A stretch of 54,896 nucleotides of DNA, taken from positions 1-54,896 of the forward strand of contig NZ_CAMPJD010000027.1 in the NCBI RefSeq assembly GCF_946886695.1. Reading direction: 5' to 3'. The position numbers and the translations under genes are program-made. This stretch comes from an uncultured Pseudoxanthomonas sp. GTDB lineage: Bacteria > Pseudomonadota > Gammaproteobacteria > Xanthomonadales > Xanthomonadaceae. Shown piece after piece: positions 9,190 to 19,125 of this stretch (position 1 is its first letter; the number at the start of each line of letters is the position of its first letter). The notes below the pieces were generated by a model. It worked only from the letters and a program-made list of their open reading frames with translations, was not told the DNA's origin and made no database searches.

Positions 9190-9417
9190 ATGCAAGACGA
9201 AACACGGAAACAGTGGTGGCAGCAGCTGGGTGGCATGAGCCAGGGCATGTTGTTCCTGCACGGCCATGTCGCCCACCCCGTCGCGCCTCCGCAGGCGCAG
9301 GAGGACCGTCTTCATCACGTGCATGACGTGGCAGGCAAGGTCCGGCACCGGCGTGCGCTGGAACGATTGAGCGCACGCCGGCTGCGCGCGATGACCTCGC
9401 TGTCGTTGTTCCGTTGA
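9190..9417 (+). CDS. Small conserved-looking protein of unknown function
   Basis: A 75-residue ORF read divergently from the LysR gene. A GGAG ribosome-binding site lies about 6 nt before the ATG (cacGGAGcagtcccATG). The N-terminus MQDETRKQWWQQLGGMSQGMLFLHGH has a non-random, protein-like composition, and the C-terminus is rich in Arg and His. There is no signal peptide, no clear domain and no family I recognise. Position suggests it could be a target of the LysR protein. It might be a spurious ORF, but the RBS and its position in an otherwise empty gap support coding. Confidence 0.55.
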   Translation: MQDETRKQWWQQLGGMSQGMLFLHGHVAHPVAPPQAQEDRLHHVHDVAGKVRHRRALERLSARRLRAMTSLSLFR

Positions 9418-9443
9418 TCAGCGTCAGGGAGCAAGGTCTCCCT

Positions 9444-9535
9444 GTAGGAGCGACGTGAGTCGCGACCGGAATCCTGCCGTTCTCGCACACTGTCCGGCGG
9501 CCAAACCGTGCGGTCGCGACTCACGTCGCTCCTAC
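9444..9535. repeat. REPIN-like inverted pair, family A (GTAGGAGCGACG-type)
   Basis: GTAGGAGCGACGTGAGTCGCGACCG and its inverted partner CGGTCGCGACTCACGTCGCTCCTAC flank a 40-odd base core. Each arm has a GTAG head and a GCGAC-GTGA-GTCGC hairpin, the layout of RAYT-mobilised REP elements. Three further copies are at 17036, 20318 and 42745. It lies between the convergent small ORF and the gamma-glutamylcyclotransferase-like gene. Confidence 0.9.
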
Positions 9536-9560
9536 AACGGCCTGCGGCACGTGCTTTGAC

Positions 9561-9908
9561 TCACGCCTTCACGTAGACCCAGGCATCACGACCGGACTTC
9601 AGGCGCACCTGCACGCGCTGGTAATCCGCGACCTCGTATCGGTCGGCAGCTGCGAGTTCTTCGGCGCTGATGCGGAAGACGGCGCCGGCCACTTCGTCGG
9701 CGGGGTCGCCGCTGGGGCTGACGATGGGATGGAAGCGTTCACCGCTGGCCGTCAGCACGGCAGGGTCGGTGATTTCCACCATCGTCCGCGTGTAGCCGGG
9801 CATCGCATCTGGCTCGCCGTCCAGCCGGCGGCCGAAGGACGACCGCTGCACGCTTTCCAGCTGCAGCGTTCCGTACGAGAAAAGGAGGATGTTGCGGGTG
9901 TCTTCCAT
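9561..9908 (-). CDS. Gamma-glutamylcyclotransferase-like (AIG2/GGCT fold) protein
   Basis: A 115-residue protein of the GGCT-like fold. The hallmark YGTLQ occurs near the N-terminus (LLFSYGTLQLESVQ, about residues 8-21), followed by a compact beta-barrel pattern (PGYTRTMVEI, DEVAGAVFRI, YEVADYQRVQVRLKSG). Relatives open cyclic gamma-glutamyl amines or peptides, but many bacterial members are uncharacterised. The frame stays open to 10019, but that extension is made of the REP pair at 9926-9992, so ATG at 9908 (MEDTRNILLF) is chosen. Confidence 0.78.
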   Translation of the reverse strand: MEDTRNILLFSYGTLQLESVQRSSFGRRLDGEPDAMPGYTRTMVEITDPAVLTASGERFHPIVSPSGDPADEVAGAVFRISAEELAAADRYEVADYQRVQVRLKSGRDAWVYVKA

Positions 9909-9925
9909 CGTGTCGCAACAGAGCT

Positions 9926-9992
9926 GCAGGAGGGGCTTTGGCCTCGACCACCGATCCAGCGTTGTTCCTGTCGGGGCTAAAGCCCCTCCTAC
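9926..9992. repeat. REPIN-like inverted pair, family C (AGGGGCTTTAGCCCC-type)
   Basis: GCAGGAGGGGCTTTGGCCTCGAC faces GTCGGGGCTAAAGCCCCTCCTAC. The outer ends are GCAG and CTAC, i.e. GTAG-type heads, one of them mutated. It sits just upstream of the GGCT-like gene and downstream of icd. A related single hairpin is at 42918-42937. Confidence 0.8.
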
Positions 9993-10066
9993 AGTGGAGA
10001 TCGCAGACTGGAAACACAACGCCCGGCAGAGGCCGGGCGTCGGATGCAGCGGTGAGGTGTTTGACG

Positions 10067-12334
<2,268 letters not shown>

Positions 12335-12481
12335 TCAGCACGCCATTGTCGCGCGCCGCCGCACGCAGGGCAAAACGAGGGGGTATGGATGCCGGCGTCG
12401 CATGCCGCACCTGTCCCGGGACAGGCGCGTCGCGGTCGGAGCGGTTGCGGTCGAGACGGTCCGTCAGTCCAAGCGCCGCGC

Positions 12482-12512
12482 AAAAAAAGCGGGCGTGGAT
12501 TCCTCCACGCCC
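12482..12512 (-). terminator. Rho-independent terminator of the lipoprotein gene
   Basis: On the minus strand, GGGCGTGGA-GGAA-TCCACGCCC (12512 to 12491) is a 9-bp perfect stem followed, after one C, by a run of seven T (12488-12482). It lies about 43 nt past the stop of the lipoprotein gene ending at 12555. Confidence 0.85.
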
Positions 12513-12554
12513 GAGCTTGCCCCACACACGTGGGAGAGAGACTTGCCTTGCGGA

Positions 12555-13037
12555 TTACTTGACTTCGATTTCCTGGGTCATGCCGACCGGCTGGCCGTTC
12601 AAGGTCACGTCGACCTTGTACTTGCCGGCGGGCCAATCTGTGGCCTTGGTGAACTCGATGTTGGTAGTGCCAGCGTCTTCGGCCTTGACGGTCGTGGACT
12701 GCTTGCCGGCTTCCTGGCCGTCCTGGAAGGTCAGCTTGGCGTCAATGGTGGCATCGGCCGGTGTGGTGGCATCGGTCTTGACCGACACGATGATCTTGTC
12801 CTTGACGCCGAACATGCCGACGGCGGCGACGGACTTGTCCGCGGCAATCGTGTTGCCGACCGTCACACTGGTTGCGCTGACCGGCATGGGCGCAGGTACG
12901 GGCTCGGCGGGTGCGGGCGCCGGCTCAACGGCGGCCGGCGGCGCGACGACGGGCTCTTCTTTCTTTTTGCAGCCGACCAGGGCGACGGTGCCGACCAGCG
13001 CGGCGGCCAGGGCATAGGAGATGCGGTTCTGCTTCAT
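12555..13037 (-). CDS. Putative lipoprotein with an Ala/Pro-rich linker
   Basis: A 160-residue lipoprotein. The signal peptide is about residues 1-22 with lipobox LVGC, the cysteine being about residue 23, directly followed by KKKEEP. A proline/alanine/valine linker (residues 30-52) leads to a beta-rich C-terminal domain of about 105 residues (GNTIAADKSVAAVGMF...YKVDVTLNGQPVGMTQEIEV). The repeated pattern of small hydrophilic strands looks immunoglobulin- or FixH-like, but no family is recognised with certainty. It follows the LysM gene at 33 nt and precedes a good terminator, so the two may be co-transcribed. Confidence 0.8.
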   Translation of the reverse strand: MKQNRISYALAAALVGTVALVGCKKKEEPVVAPPAAVEPAPAPAEPVPAPMPVSATSVTVGNTIAADKSVAAVGMFGVKDKIIVSVKTDATTPADATIDAKLTFQDGQEAGKQSTTVKAEDAGTTNIEFTKATDWPAGKYKVDVTLNGQPVGMTQEIEVK

Positions 13038-13069
13038 GGGTTCGATCCTTCTGAAAAAGTGGGGGGCGA

Positions 13070-13375
13070 TCAGGCGTCAGCGGGTTTGGGCGGCAGCTTG
13101 ATGACCTGCCCGGGGAAGATGCGGTCCGGATCGTCGATAGTGTCGCGATTGGCTTCGAAGATCTGCTTCCACGCATTGGCGCTGCCGAGATGTTCCTTCG
13201 CGATCTTGGAGAGCGTGTCGCCCTTCTCGATCGTATAGGTCTGCTGACCCACGATCTCCTCGGTGCTCTCGACGCGCGCAGTGACGTCTGAGAAATCCGC
13301 TTTCTCGACGATCTGCTCGGTCGATGTCACCTTGGCGCTGACGTCTGAAAAGTCAGCCTTCTTTTCTGTGCTCAT
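13070..13375 (-). CDS. LysM-domain protein, Kbp/YgaU-like, with a duplicated N-terminal segment
   Basis: A 101-residue protein without a signal peptide. Residues 46-96 form a LysM domain (YTIEKGDTLSKIAKEHLGSANAWKQIFEANR... IFPGQVIKLP) very like the C-terminal half of E. coli Kbp/YgaU, a cytoplasmic potassium-binding protein. In place of Kbp's BON domain there are two 19-residue tandem repeats: KADFSDVSAKVTSTEQIVE (6-24) and KADFSDVTARVESTEEIVG (25-43). The ATG at 13375 (MSTEKKADF) is preferred over one 9 nt upstream. It is downstream of queF and just upstream of a lipoprotein gene. Whether it binds K+ or peptidoglycan cannot be decided from sequence. Confidence 0.85.
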   Translation of the reverse strand: MSTEKKADFSDVSAKVTSTEQIVEKADFSDVTARVESTEEIVGQQTYTIEKGDTLSKIAKEHLGSANAWKQIFEANRDTIDDPDRIFPGQVIKLPPKPADA

Positions 13376-13482
13376 TGCAACCACCCTTCCTGGCGGGCTG
13401 TGGGATGAGCAAGCGTTGCACGTACGTTGTTAAGAAACCATAGCGCGGGCGTGAAATGGGCTCTATTGTTACCTGAGTAACT

Positions 13483-14301
13483 TTACTGTCGTACGTCGCG
13501 CTTCATGAGCGGTGCATTCATGTCCGACGTTGCCCGCCACGGGTTGATGTCCAGGCCGCCGCGCCGTGTGTAGCGCGCTTCGACGGACAGCGACGAAGGT
13601 CGGCAGTGCGCCAGTACGTCATGGAAAATCCGTTCGACGCATTGTTCGTGGAATTCAGCGTGGTCGCGGAAGCTCACCAGGTAGCGCAACAGCTCGAAAC
13701 GGTCGATGCGCGGCCCGTGGTAACGGATCACCACCGTGGCCCAGTCGGGCTGGCCGGTGACGGGGCAGTTCGACTTCAGCAGTTCGGATGACAGTGCTTC
13801 TTCGACCTGCTGTTCTGGATCGGCGGCGAGAAAATCGGCGCGCGGTGGACCGTAATGGTCTATCTCCACGTCCAGCCCGTCGATCGATTCACCCTCCGGC
13901 GCGTCCGCCATCGGCGGCAGGCCGAACACGACCTGCACGTCGGCACCCGCGCGCGCCGACAGATCGGTGGCGATGCGTTCCAGCACGGCGGCGTCGCTGT
14001 TGAAGCGGGTGCTGTTGAGCGAGTTGAGGTAGAGCTTGAGCGACTTGGATTCGATCAGGCATGGCGACGTGCACGGCACGGTCAGCGTGGCGGTCGCCAC
14101 GTGCGGCTTGCCGCGGGCATCCAGCCAGCTCAGTTCATAGCCATGCCAGCGGTCGTGGCCGACGAAAGGCAGGGCGTCGGCGGCGATGCCGATCTCGTCC
14201 CGCGCGCCTTGGCGTGCGATGGGGAACAGCAGGGTGGGGTCGTAATGCGCGGGATACGCGACCTCGCGACCCAGCGAGGAATCCTGGGGGGTGTTGTTCA
14301 T
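13483..14301 (-). CDS. queF: NADPH-dependent 7-cyano-7-deazaguanine reductase QueF
   Basis: A 272-residue bimodular (E. coli-type) QueF, which reduces preQ0 to preQ1 in the queuosine tRNA-modification pathway. The motif [11 protein letters not shown] (about 84-94) and the catalytic cysteine in [11 protein letters not shown] (Cys179) are intact, and the length matches E. coli QueF (282). The ATG at 14301 faces a divergent chagasin-like gene. No other queuosine gene is in the window, and the tRNA-Gly/preQ1 riboswitch sometimes seen with this pathway is not visible upstream. Confidence 0.96.
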   Translation of the reverse strand: MNNTPQDSSLGREVAYPAHYDPTLLFPIARQGARDEIGIAADALPFVGHDRWHGYELSWLDARGKPHVATATLTVPCTSPCLIESKSLKLYLNSLNSTRFNSDAAVLERIATDLSARAGADVQVVFGLPPMADAPEGESIDGLDVEIDHYGPPRADFLAADPEQQVEEALSSELLKSNCPVTGQPDWATVVIRYHGPRIDRFELLRYLVSFRDHAEFHEQCVERIFHDVLAHCRPSSLSVEARYTRRGGLDINPWRATSDMNAPLMKRDVRQ

Positions 14302-14370
14302 GCCGCCATTTTACGGACGGGGCCTAAAGCCGGGGTGTATAAGGGCGGCATCTCCAGGGAAGACGCGACC

Positions 14371-14793
14371 ATGCGATCACTGCTGTTGCCGAGCCTTTGC
14401 CTGCTGCTGTCCGCCTGTGCCAGCGGCCCCGCCATCGGTAGCGGTCCGCCCACGGGTGCGCTGTCCGACGATGGCCTGGTCCGCCCACAAGGCGACGCGC
14501 CGGTGACGATGCGGGTGGGCCAGGTGCTGGAGATCGAGCTCATGTCCAACGCCAGCACCGGATACCAGTGGGAATTCACGTCGGACGGAGCACCGGTGCT
14601 GTCGCGCACCACGGGCCCGGCGACGCCGCCGCCCATGGATACCCAACCGCCGATGCCGGGCGCACCGTCGCTCGCGCGTTGGTGGTTCCGCGCGGACAAG
14701 GCGGGCGAGGCCACCGTGCGGATGGTGTACCGGCGCTCTTGGGAAACGGTACCGCCGGCGGAAGCAGTCGAATACAGGGTGATCGTTCGCTGA
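14371..14793 (+). CDS. Chagasin-type (I42) protease inhibitor lipoprotein
   Basis: A 140-residue predicted lipoprotein inhibiting papain-like cysteine peptidases by analogy with chagasin. The signal ends with lipobox LLSAC (Cys at about residue 13). The three inhibitor loops are recognisable: NASTGYQWEF (the NxTGYxW loop), the ARWWFRADKAGEATVRM segment and YRRSWE near the C-terminus. The ATG at 14371 has an AGGGA site upstream; an upstream open frame from 13855 is antisense to queF and is ignored. It lies upstream of the MltB-like gene in the same direction, 102 nt apart. The target protease is unknown. Confidence 0.83.
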   Translation: MRSLLLPSLCLLLSACASGPAIGSGPPTGALSDDGLVRPQGDAPVTMRVGQVLEIELMSNASTGYQWEFTSDGAPVLSRTTGPATPPPMDTQPPMPGAPSLARWWFRADKAGEATVRMVYRRSWETVPPAEAVEYRVIVR

Positions 14794-14895
14794 TCCACTT
14801 CGCCGGACATGACGGTCGCAGTGTTCGATCTCGGCTTGGCTTCGATGTCCTCGCAAGGCAAAGTGATCGCTCCCCCGAAGGCCAGGGAGGCCGTC

Positions 14896-16176
14896 ATGAC
14901 TCCGCATGCATCCGCTTTCTGGCTGGCGTTGATGGTCGCAACGCCTGTCGTGGCGCAGACCCCGCCCGCGGCACCCGCGCCCATCGCGCCGCCGGTCGCT
15001 GTCCCCGTGGCCGACCCGGCATTCACCACCTGCATCACCACCCTGCGCGGCGTTGCCGAGAAGCAGGGCGTCACGACCGCCAACTTCGACACGTACACGA
15101 AGGACCTGGCCGCCGACATGAGCGTGCTGGACCTGCTGGACGCACAACCGGAATTCACCACGCCGCTTTGGGACTACCTGGCTGCCCTGGTTGATGACCA
15201 GCGCGTGGCGGATGGACAGGCGATGCTGGTGATGCATGCGGAACTGCTGGGTCGCGTATCGCAGGCCTACGGCGTGGACCCCGCCACCGTCGTCGCCGTG
15301 TGGGGCGTGGAAAGCGACTACGGGCGCGTGTTCGGCAAGCGGCCGCTGCTGGTGTCGCTGTCCACGCTGTCGTGCTTCGGCCGACGGCAGGCGTTCTTCC
15401 GTGGCGAATTCCTGACCACGCTGAAGCTGCTGCAGGCGGGCGACGTGCGGACGGAAGGGTTGAACGGCTCGTGGGCCGGCGCATTCGGCCATACGCAGTT
15501 CATGCCCAGCACGTACGAACGCATTGCGGTCGACTTCGACGGCGATGGTCGCCGCAACCTGATCGACAGCATTCCCGACGCACTGGCATCTACCGCGAAC
15601 TACCTGGTGAAGTCCGGCTGGCGCACCGGCGAGCCGTGGGGGTATGAGGTGAAGCTGCCTGCCGGCTTCGACATCGCGCAGGCCGGACGCACGAACCGCA
15701 AGCCGCTGAGCCAGTGGTTGGCGCAGGGCATCGTGCGCATCGATGGCCAGCCGTTGCCGCCGTATGACCGCAATGCCGCGGTGCTGGTGCCGACGGGTGT
15801 CGCGGGTCCTGCGTTCGTGGTGTTCAAGAACTACGACGCGATCTATTCCTACAACGCGGCGGAAAGCTACGCGTTGGCCATCGCGCTGCTGGCCGACCGC
15901 CTGCGCGGCGGCACGGGTCTGGTCACGCCCTGGCCGACGGACGATCCCGGCCTGGGGCGTCCGGAACGCCGCGCGCTGCAAACCCTGCTGCTCGCGCGGG
16001 GCCACGCCATCGGCACCGCGGATGGCATGATCGGCACGCAGACGCGGCGCGCCATCGTCCTTGAACAGCAGCGCCTGAGCCTGCTGCCGGCCGACGGCCG
16101 GGCCGGCACGAAGATCCTCGCCGCATTGAAGGCCGAGGGTCCACCCATTGCGCCGCCGGAGCCGCCCCGGCCATGA
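14896..16176 (+). CDS. MltB-family lytic murein transglycosylase
   Basis: A 426-residue periplasmic enzyme cleaving the MurNAc-GlcNAc bond of peptidoglycan to 1,6-anhydro-muropeptides. The signal peptide is residues 1-20 (ending VVAQ). The SLT/MltB catalytic domain spans about 40-350, with the catalytic glutamate in VWGVESDYG (Glu139) and the AGAFGHTQFMPSTY motif. A C-terminal peptidoglycan-binding domain is at about 355-415 (GTADGMIGTQTRRAI). The ATG at 14896 follows an AGGGAGG site and begins the signal peptide, so the upstream ATG at 14809 is not used. Its stop overlaps the mutarotase start (ATGA). It is soluble rather than a lipoprotein. Confidence 0.92.
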   Translation: MTPHASAFWLALMVATPVVAQTPPAAPAPIAPPVAVPVADPAFTTCITTLRGVAEKQGVTTANFDTYTKDLAADMSVLDLLDAQPEFTTPLWDYLAALVDDQRVADGQAMLVMHAELLGRVSQAYGVDPATVVAVWGVESDYGRVFGKRPLLVSLSTLSCFGRRQAFFRGEFLTTLKLLQAGDVRTEGLNGSWAGAFGHTQFMPSTYERIAVDFDGDGRRNLIDSIPDALASTANYLVKSGWRTGEPWGYEVKLPAGFDIAQAGRTNRKPLSQWLAQGIVRIDGQPLPPYDRNAAVLVPTGVAGPAFVVFKNYDAIYSYNAAESYALAIALLADRLRGGTGLVTPWPTDDPGLGRPERRALQTLLLARGHAIGTADGMIGTQTRRAIVLEQQRLSLLPADGRAGTKILAALKAEGPPIAPPEPPRP

Positions 16177-17039
16177 ATGCGCTTCCAGAAGGCGTGACCC
16201 GTGAGGCCTGGCAGGGCATCGACGTGCTGCGTGTGGAAACACCGTTCTCCGTCGCCCGCCTCAGTCTGCATGGCGCGCAGGTGCTGTCGTTCGTGCCAAC
16301 AGGCTTCGATGACCTGCTCTGGCTATCACCCAACACCGCATTGCCGCCGAAAGCGATCCGTGGCGGTGTGCCTGTCTGCTGGCCGTACTTCGGCAGACAG
16401 GGACAGCCGGACGACGCCCCCCAACACGGCCACGCGCGCCTCTCGCGCTGGCCGCTGACCGACGCGCGTCGCGAAGCCGATGGCAGTGCCGTGCTGAAAC
16501 TCGCGCTGCCGCTGCGCGACGGCGTGCCGCTGGAACTGCAGATGTCCCTGCACATCGGGCGCGAGCTGCGGCAGAGCATCGACACCCTGCATCGTGGCGA
16601 CGCACCGTATCGACTGACGCAGGCCCTGCATACCTACTTCCACGTCGCCGATGCGATGAAGGTGCGCGTCACCGGGCTCGACGGCCTGCGCTATGACGAC
16701 AAGTACGATGGCGGCACCCACGCGCAGTCCGGCGACTGGTCGCTGCACGACCCGCGCGATCCCGGCCGCAGTGATCGCATCTATGCCGGCACCGGACACC
16801 GCTTCGACCTGCTTGATCCTGCAGGCGGTCGCCGCATCCGGCTGGACACCTTCGGCAGCCGCTCGCTGGTGGTGTGGAATCCGGGCGAGGCCGGCGCGCG
16901 CGACATGGCCGATCTACCCGACGCGGGATGGCGGAACTTTGTTTGCCTGGAAGCCGCGAACGCCAGCGGGGACGCGATCGAACTGGAGCCTGGCCAGCGC
17001 CATCGACTCAGCCAGGTGATCTCGGCAAGCCTCTTGTAA
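16173..17039 (+). CDS. D-hexose-6-phosphate mutarotase (YeaD family)
   Basis: A 288-residue aldose-1-epimerase-fold enzyme that interconverts alpha and beta anomers of glucose-6-phosphate. Family signatures are LHGAQVLSF, IRGGVPVCWPYFGRQ, the catalytic-histidine segment HGHARLSRW and QALHTYFHV. A WNPGEAGARDMADLPD C-terminal motif is also present. Length equals YeaD (294). It is translationally coupled (ATGA) to the transglycosylase. The TAA stop (17037-17039) falls inside the mutated GTAG head of a family A REP copy, so the repeat defines the 3' end of the gene. Confidence 0.9.
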   Translation: MNALPEGVTREAWQGIDVLRVETPFSVARLSLHGAQVLSFVPTGFDDLLWLSPNTALPPKAIRGGVPVCWPYFGRQGQPDDAPQHGHARLSRWPLTDARREADGSAVLKLALPLRDGVPLELQMSLHIGRELRQSIDTLHRGDAPYRLTQALHTYFHVADAMKVRVTGLDGLRYDDKYDGGTHAQSGDWSLHDPRDPGRSDRIYAGTGHRFDLLDPAGGRRIRLDTFGSRSLVVWNPGEAGARDMADLPDAGWRNFVCLEAANASGDAIELEPGQRHRLSQVISASLL

Positions 17040-17162
17040 GAGCGACGTGAGTCGCGACCGCGAGCCTTACGCGTACGAAGATCGTCGGGCTGCAAGAACC
17101 GTGCCTGCCGTCAGAAGAAGTTGCCGCGGACGGTCCGCAGTCGCGACTCACGTCGCTCCCGC
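17036..17162. repeat. REPIN-like inverted pair, family A
   Basis: GTAAGAGCGACGTGAGTCGCGACCG at the left end faces GTCGCGACTCACGTCGCTCCCGC at the right end. Both heads are mutated (GTAA and GCGG instead of GTAG). The left head supplies the TAA stop of the mutarotase gene. The inner 75-odd bases are not recognisably repeated. Confidence 0.85.
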
Positions 17163-17224
17163 AGGAGCCGCCATGGGGCGTGGCATGGCCTACACTTGCG
17201 CACCCTTCCGCCTGTCTCGGTCCC

Positions 17225-18475
17225 GTGAACGCCGAATCGCACGCACAACCCGGTCGTCGCGCCGCGCTGATCTTCATCTTCATCACCGTGCTGATCGACG
17301 TGCTGTCGTTCGGCGTGATCATTCCCGTCCTGCCCGGGCTGGTGCGCCAGTTCACGGGTGGTGACTTCGCGCAGGCGGCGTGGTGGGTAGGCGTGTTCGG
17401 CATGCTGTTCGCGGCCATCCAGTTCGTCTGCACGCCGATCCAGGGAACACTGTCGGACCGCTTCGGTCGTCGGCCGGTGATCCTGCTTTCGTGCCTGGGG
17501 CTGGGTATCGACTTCATCCTGATGGCGCTCGCCCAGTCGTTGCCGTGGTTGCTGGTGGCGCGCATCTTCTCGGGCGTGTTCTCGGCCAGTTTCACCACGG
17601 CCAATGCCTACATCGCCGACATCACGCCGCCGGAAGGCCGGGCGAAGGCCTTCGGCATGATCGGCGCGGCGTTCGGCGTCGGTTTCATCATCGGCCCGAT
17701 CATCGGCGGCGAGCTGGGCGCCATCGACCTGCGCCTGCCGTTCTGGTTCGCGGCGGGCTTGGCGTTGCTGAACTTCCTGTACGGGTACCTCGTGCTGCCG
17801 GAATCGCTGCCGAAGGAGAAGCGGACCGCGACGTTCGACTGGGCGCATGCCAACCCGGTCGGATCGATGGTGTTGCTGAAGCGCTATCCGCAGGTGTTCG
17901 GATTGGCTGCCGTGGTGCTGATCGCGAACCTCGCGCACTACGTCTATCCAAGCGTGTTCGTGCTGTTCGCGGAATACCAGTACCGCTGGAGCGAGCGCCA
18001 GGTCAGCTGGGTACTGGCCGCGGTGGGCGTGTTCAGCGTGATCGTGCAGGCCGGCCTGGTGGGGCGCGTGGTGCCGAAGTTCGGCGAACGCCGCACGTTG
18101 CTGTTCGGCCTGGCCTGCGGCGTGGTCGGCTTCTTCATCTACGGGGTCGCGGACGTCGGCTGGATGTTCCTGGTCGGATTGCCGATCAGTGCGCTGTGGG
18201 GCCTCGCGGGTCCGGCCACGCAGGCGCTGATTACGCAGCAGGTCGGCGCTGATGTGCAGGGTCGCATCCAGGGGGCGTTGATGAGTCTGGTGAGCCTGGC
18301 CGGCATCGTCGGGCCGATGATGTTCGCCGGTACGTTCGCGCTCTTCATCGGAAAGCAGGCGCCGATGCATCTGCCCGGCGCACCGTGGCTGCTGGCGGCG
18401 CTGCTGCTGGCCGTCGGATGGCTGGTGGGCTGGCGTTTCGCGCGGCCCTCGCGAACGCCCGCAGCCGCCCCGTAG
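17225..18475 (+). CDS. TetA-like MFS efflux transporter
   Basis: A 416-residue inner-membrane major-facilitator drug/H+ antiporter with twelve predicted helices. The TetA-family signatures are VLIDVLSFGVIIPVLP in helix 1, the loop 2-3 motif GTLSDRFGRRPVI (GxxSDRxGRRP), and GAAFGVGFIIGPIIGG (antiporter motif C) in helix 5. The start is uncertain. GTG at 17225 gives a short cytoplasmic N-terminus before helix 1 and is preferred; ATG at 17180 is an alternative that adds 15 residues. Substrate is unknown: many chromosomal members in this family are not tetracycline pumps. No tetR-type repressor is adjacent. Confidence 0.86.
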   Translation: MNAESHAQPGRRAALIFIFITVLIDVLSFGVIIPVLPGLVRQFTGGDFAQAAWWVGVFGMLFAAIQFVCTPIQGTLSDRFGRRPVILLSCLGLGIDFILMALAQSLPWLLVARIFSGVFSASFTTANAYIADITPPEGRAKAFGMIGAAFGVGFIIGPIIGGELGAIDLRLPFWFAAGLALLNFLYGYLVLPESLPKEKRTATFDWAHANPVGSMVLLKRYPQVFGLAAVVLIANLAHYVYPSVFVLFAEYQYRWSERQVSWVLAAVGVFSVIVQAGLVGRVVPKFGERRTLLFGLACGVVGFFIYGVADVGWMFLVGLPISALWGLAGPATQALITQQVGADVQGRIQGALMSLVSLAGIVGPMMFAGTFALFIGKQAPMHLPGAPWLLAALLLAVGWLVGWRFARPSRTPAAAP

Positions 18476-18477
18476 CG

Positions 18478-18508
18478 AAAAAGGAAAGCCGCCCTGGGGC
18501 GGCTTTCC
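18478..18508 (-). terminator. Rho-independent terminator between convergent genes
   Basis: GGAAAGCCGCC-CTGG-GGCGGCTTTCC is an 11-bp perfect stem (18483-18508). On the minus strand it is followed by TTTTT (18482-18478), so it best serves the PepSY gene. On the plus strand the tail is poor, but the hairpin lies only a few bases past the MFS stop. Confidence 0.82.
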
Positions 18509-18534
18509 TGTAAGGGACGACGCAGACCGAGGGG

Positions 18535-18993
18535 TCAGTCGTTCTCGACGTGGATGATCTCGCCGGTGTTGGCGGCCAGATGGATCTCCACATCGTTGCC
18601 GTCGGCGCGTTCGGCCTCGGCCTTCCACACGCCGTCATCGAAATCCACATCGTGGATCTTGGAGTAGCCGGCGGCGGTCAGCTTCGCCTTCACATCGTTC
18701 TCGCTGAGGTTGGATACCAGCTTCTCGGCGACCACGTCGCCACTGGCGGGGTTCACGCGTACATCCACGCGGTCACCGTTTGCGCTGGTGGCATCGGTCT
18801 CCCACTGGCCATCCTCGAAATCGAGATCGTCGATGTTGGTGTAGCCCTTCTCGGTCAGTAGCGCGCGCACCTGCGGCTCCTTCAACGCATCCTTGCCGGC
18901 GGTGGGGGCCGGCGCCTGCGCGAAAGCGGCACCGGAAAGGGCGGCGAGCGCGGCCAGGGTCAACAGACGGTGGCGGTGACGGATGGTCTGCAT
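18535..18993 (-). CDS. Exported protein with two PepSY-like domains
   Basis: A 152-residue periplasmic protein. The signal peptide spans about residues 1-26 (ending AFAQ). Two PepSY-like repeats follow: about 38-93 (VRALLTEKGYTNIDDLDFED...GDVVAEK) and about 97-152 (VKAKLTAAGYSKIHDVDFDD...GEIIHVEND), both with the aligned DxDFxDGxW core. PepSY domains bind or inhibit peptidases at the envelope. The ATG at 18993 has an AGGAG site 7 nt upstream, while an upstream ATG at 19077 only adds non-signal sequence. It ends at a strong terminator. The partner is unknown. Confidence 0.85.
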   Translation of the reverse strand: MQTIRHRHRLLTLAALAALSGAAFAQAPAPTAGKDALKEPQVRALLTEKGYTNIDDLDFEDGQWETDATSANGDRVDVRVNPASGDVVAEKLVSNLSENDVKAKLTAAGYSKIHDVDFDDGVWKAEAERADGNDVEIHLAANTGEIIHVEND

Positions 18994-19125
18994 GGGATTC
19001 TCCTGCAAGGGTGTAGCGGCGATGCTGCCCGCACCCGCATCACCCCCGGGTGAATTCGACGACTTCAAACTGAACACTCCACGCCGCTTTCATTTGCATG
19101 AGTGGCGCGCGAACGCTGGCATTCG

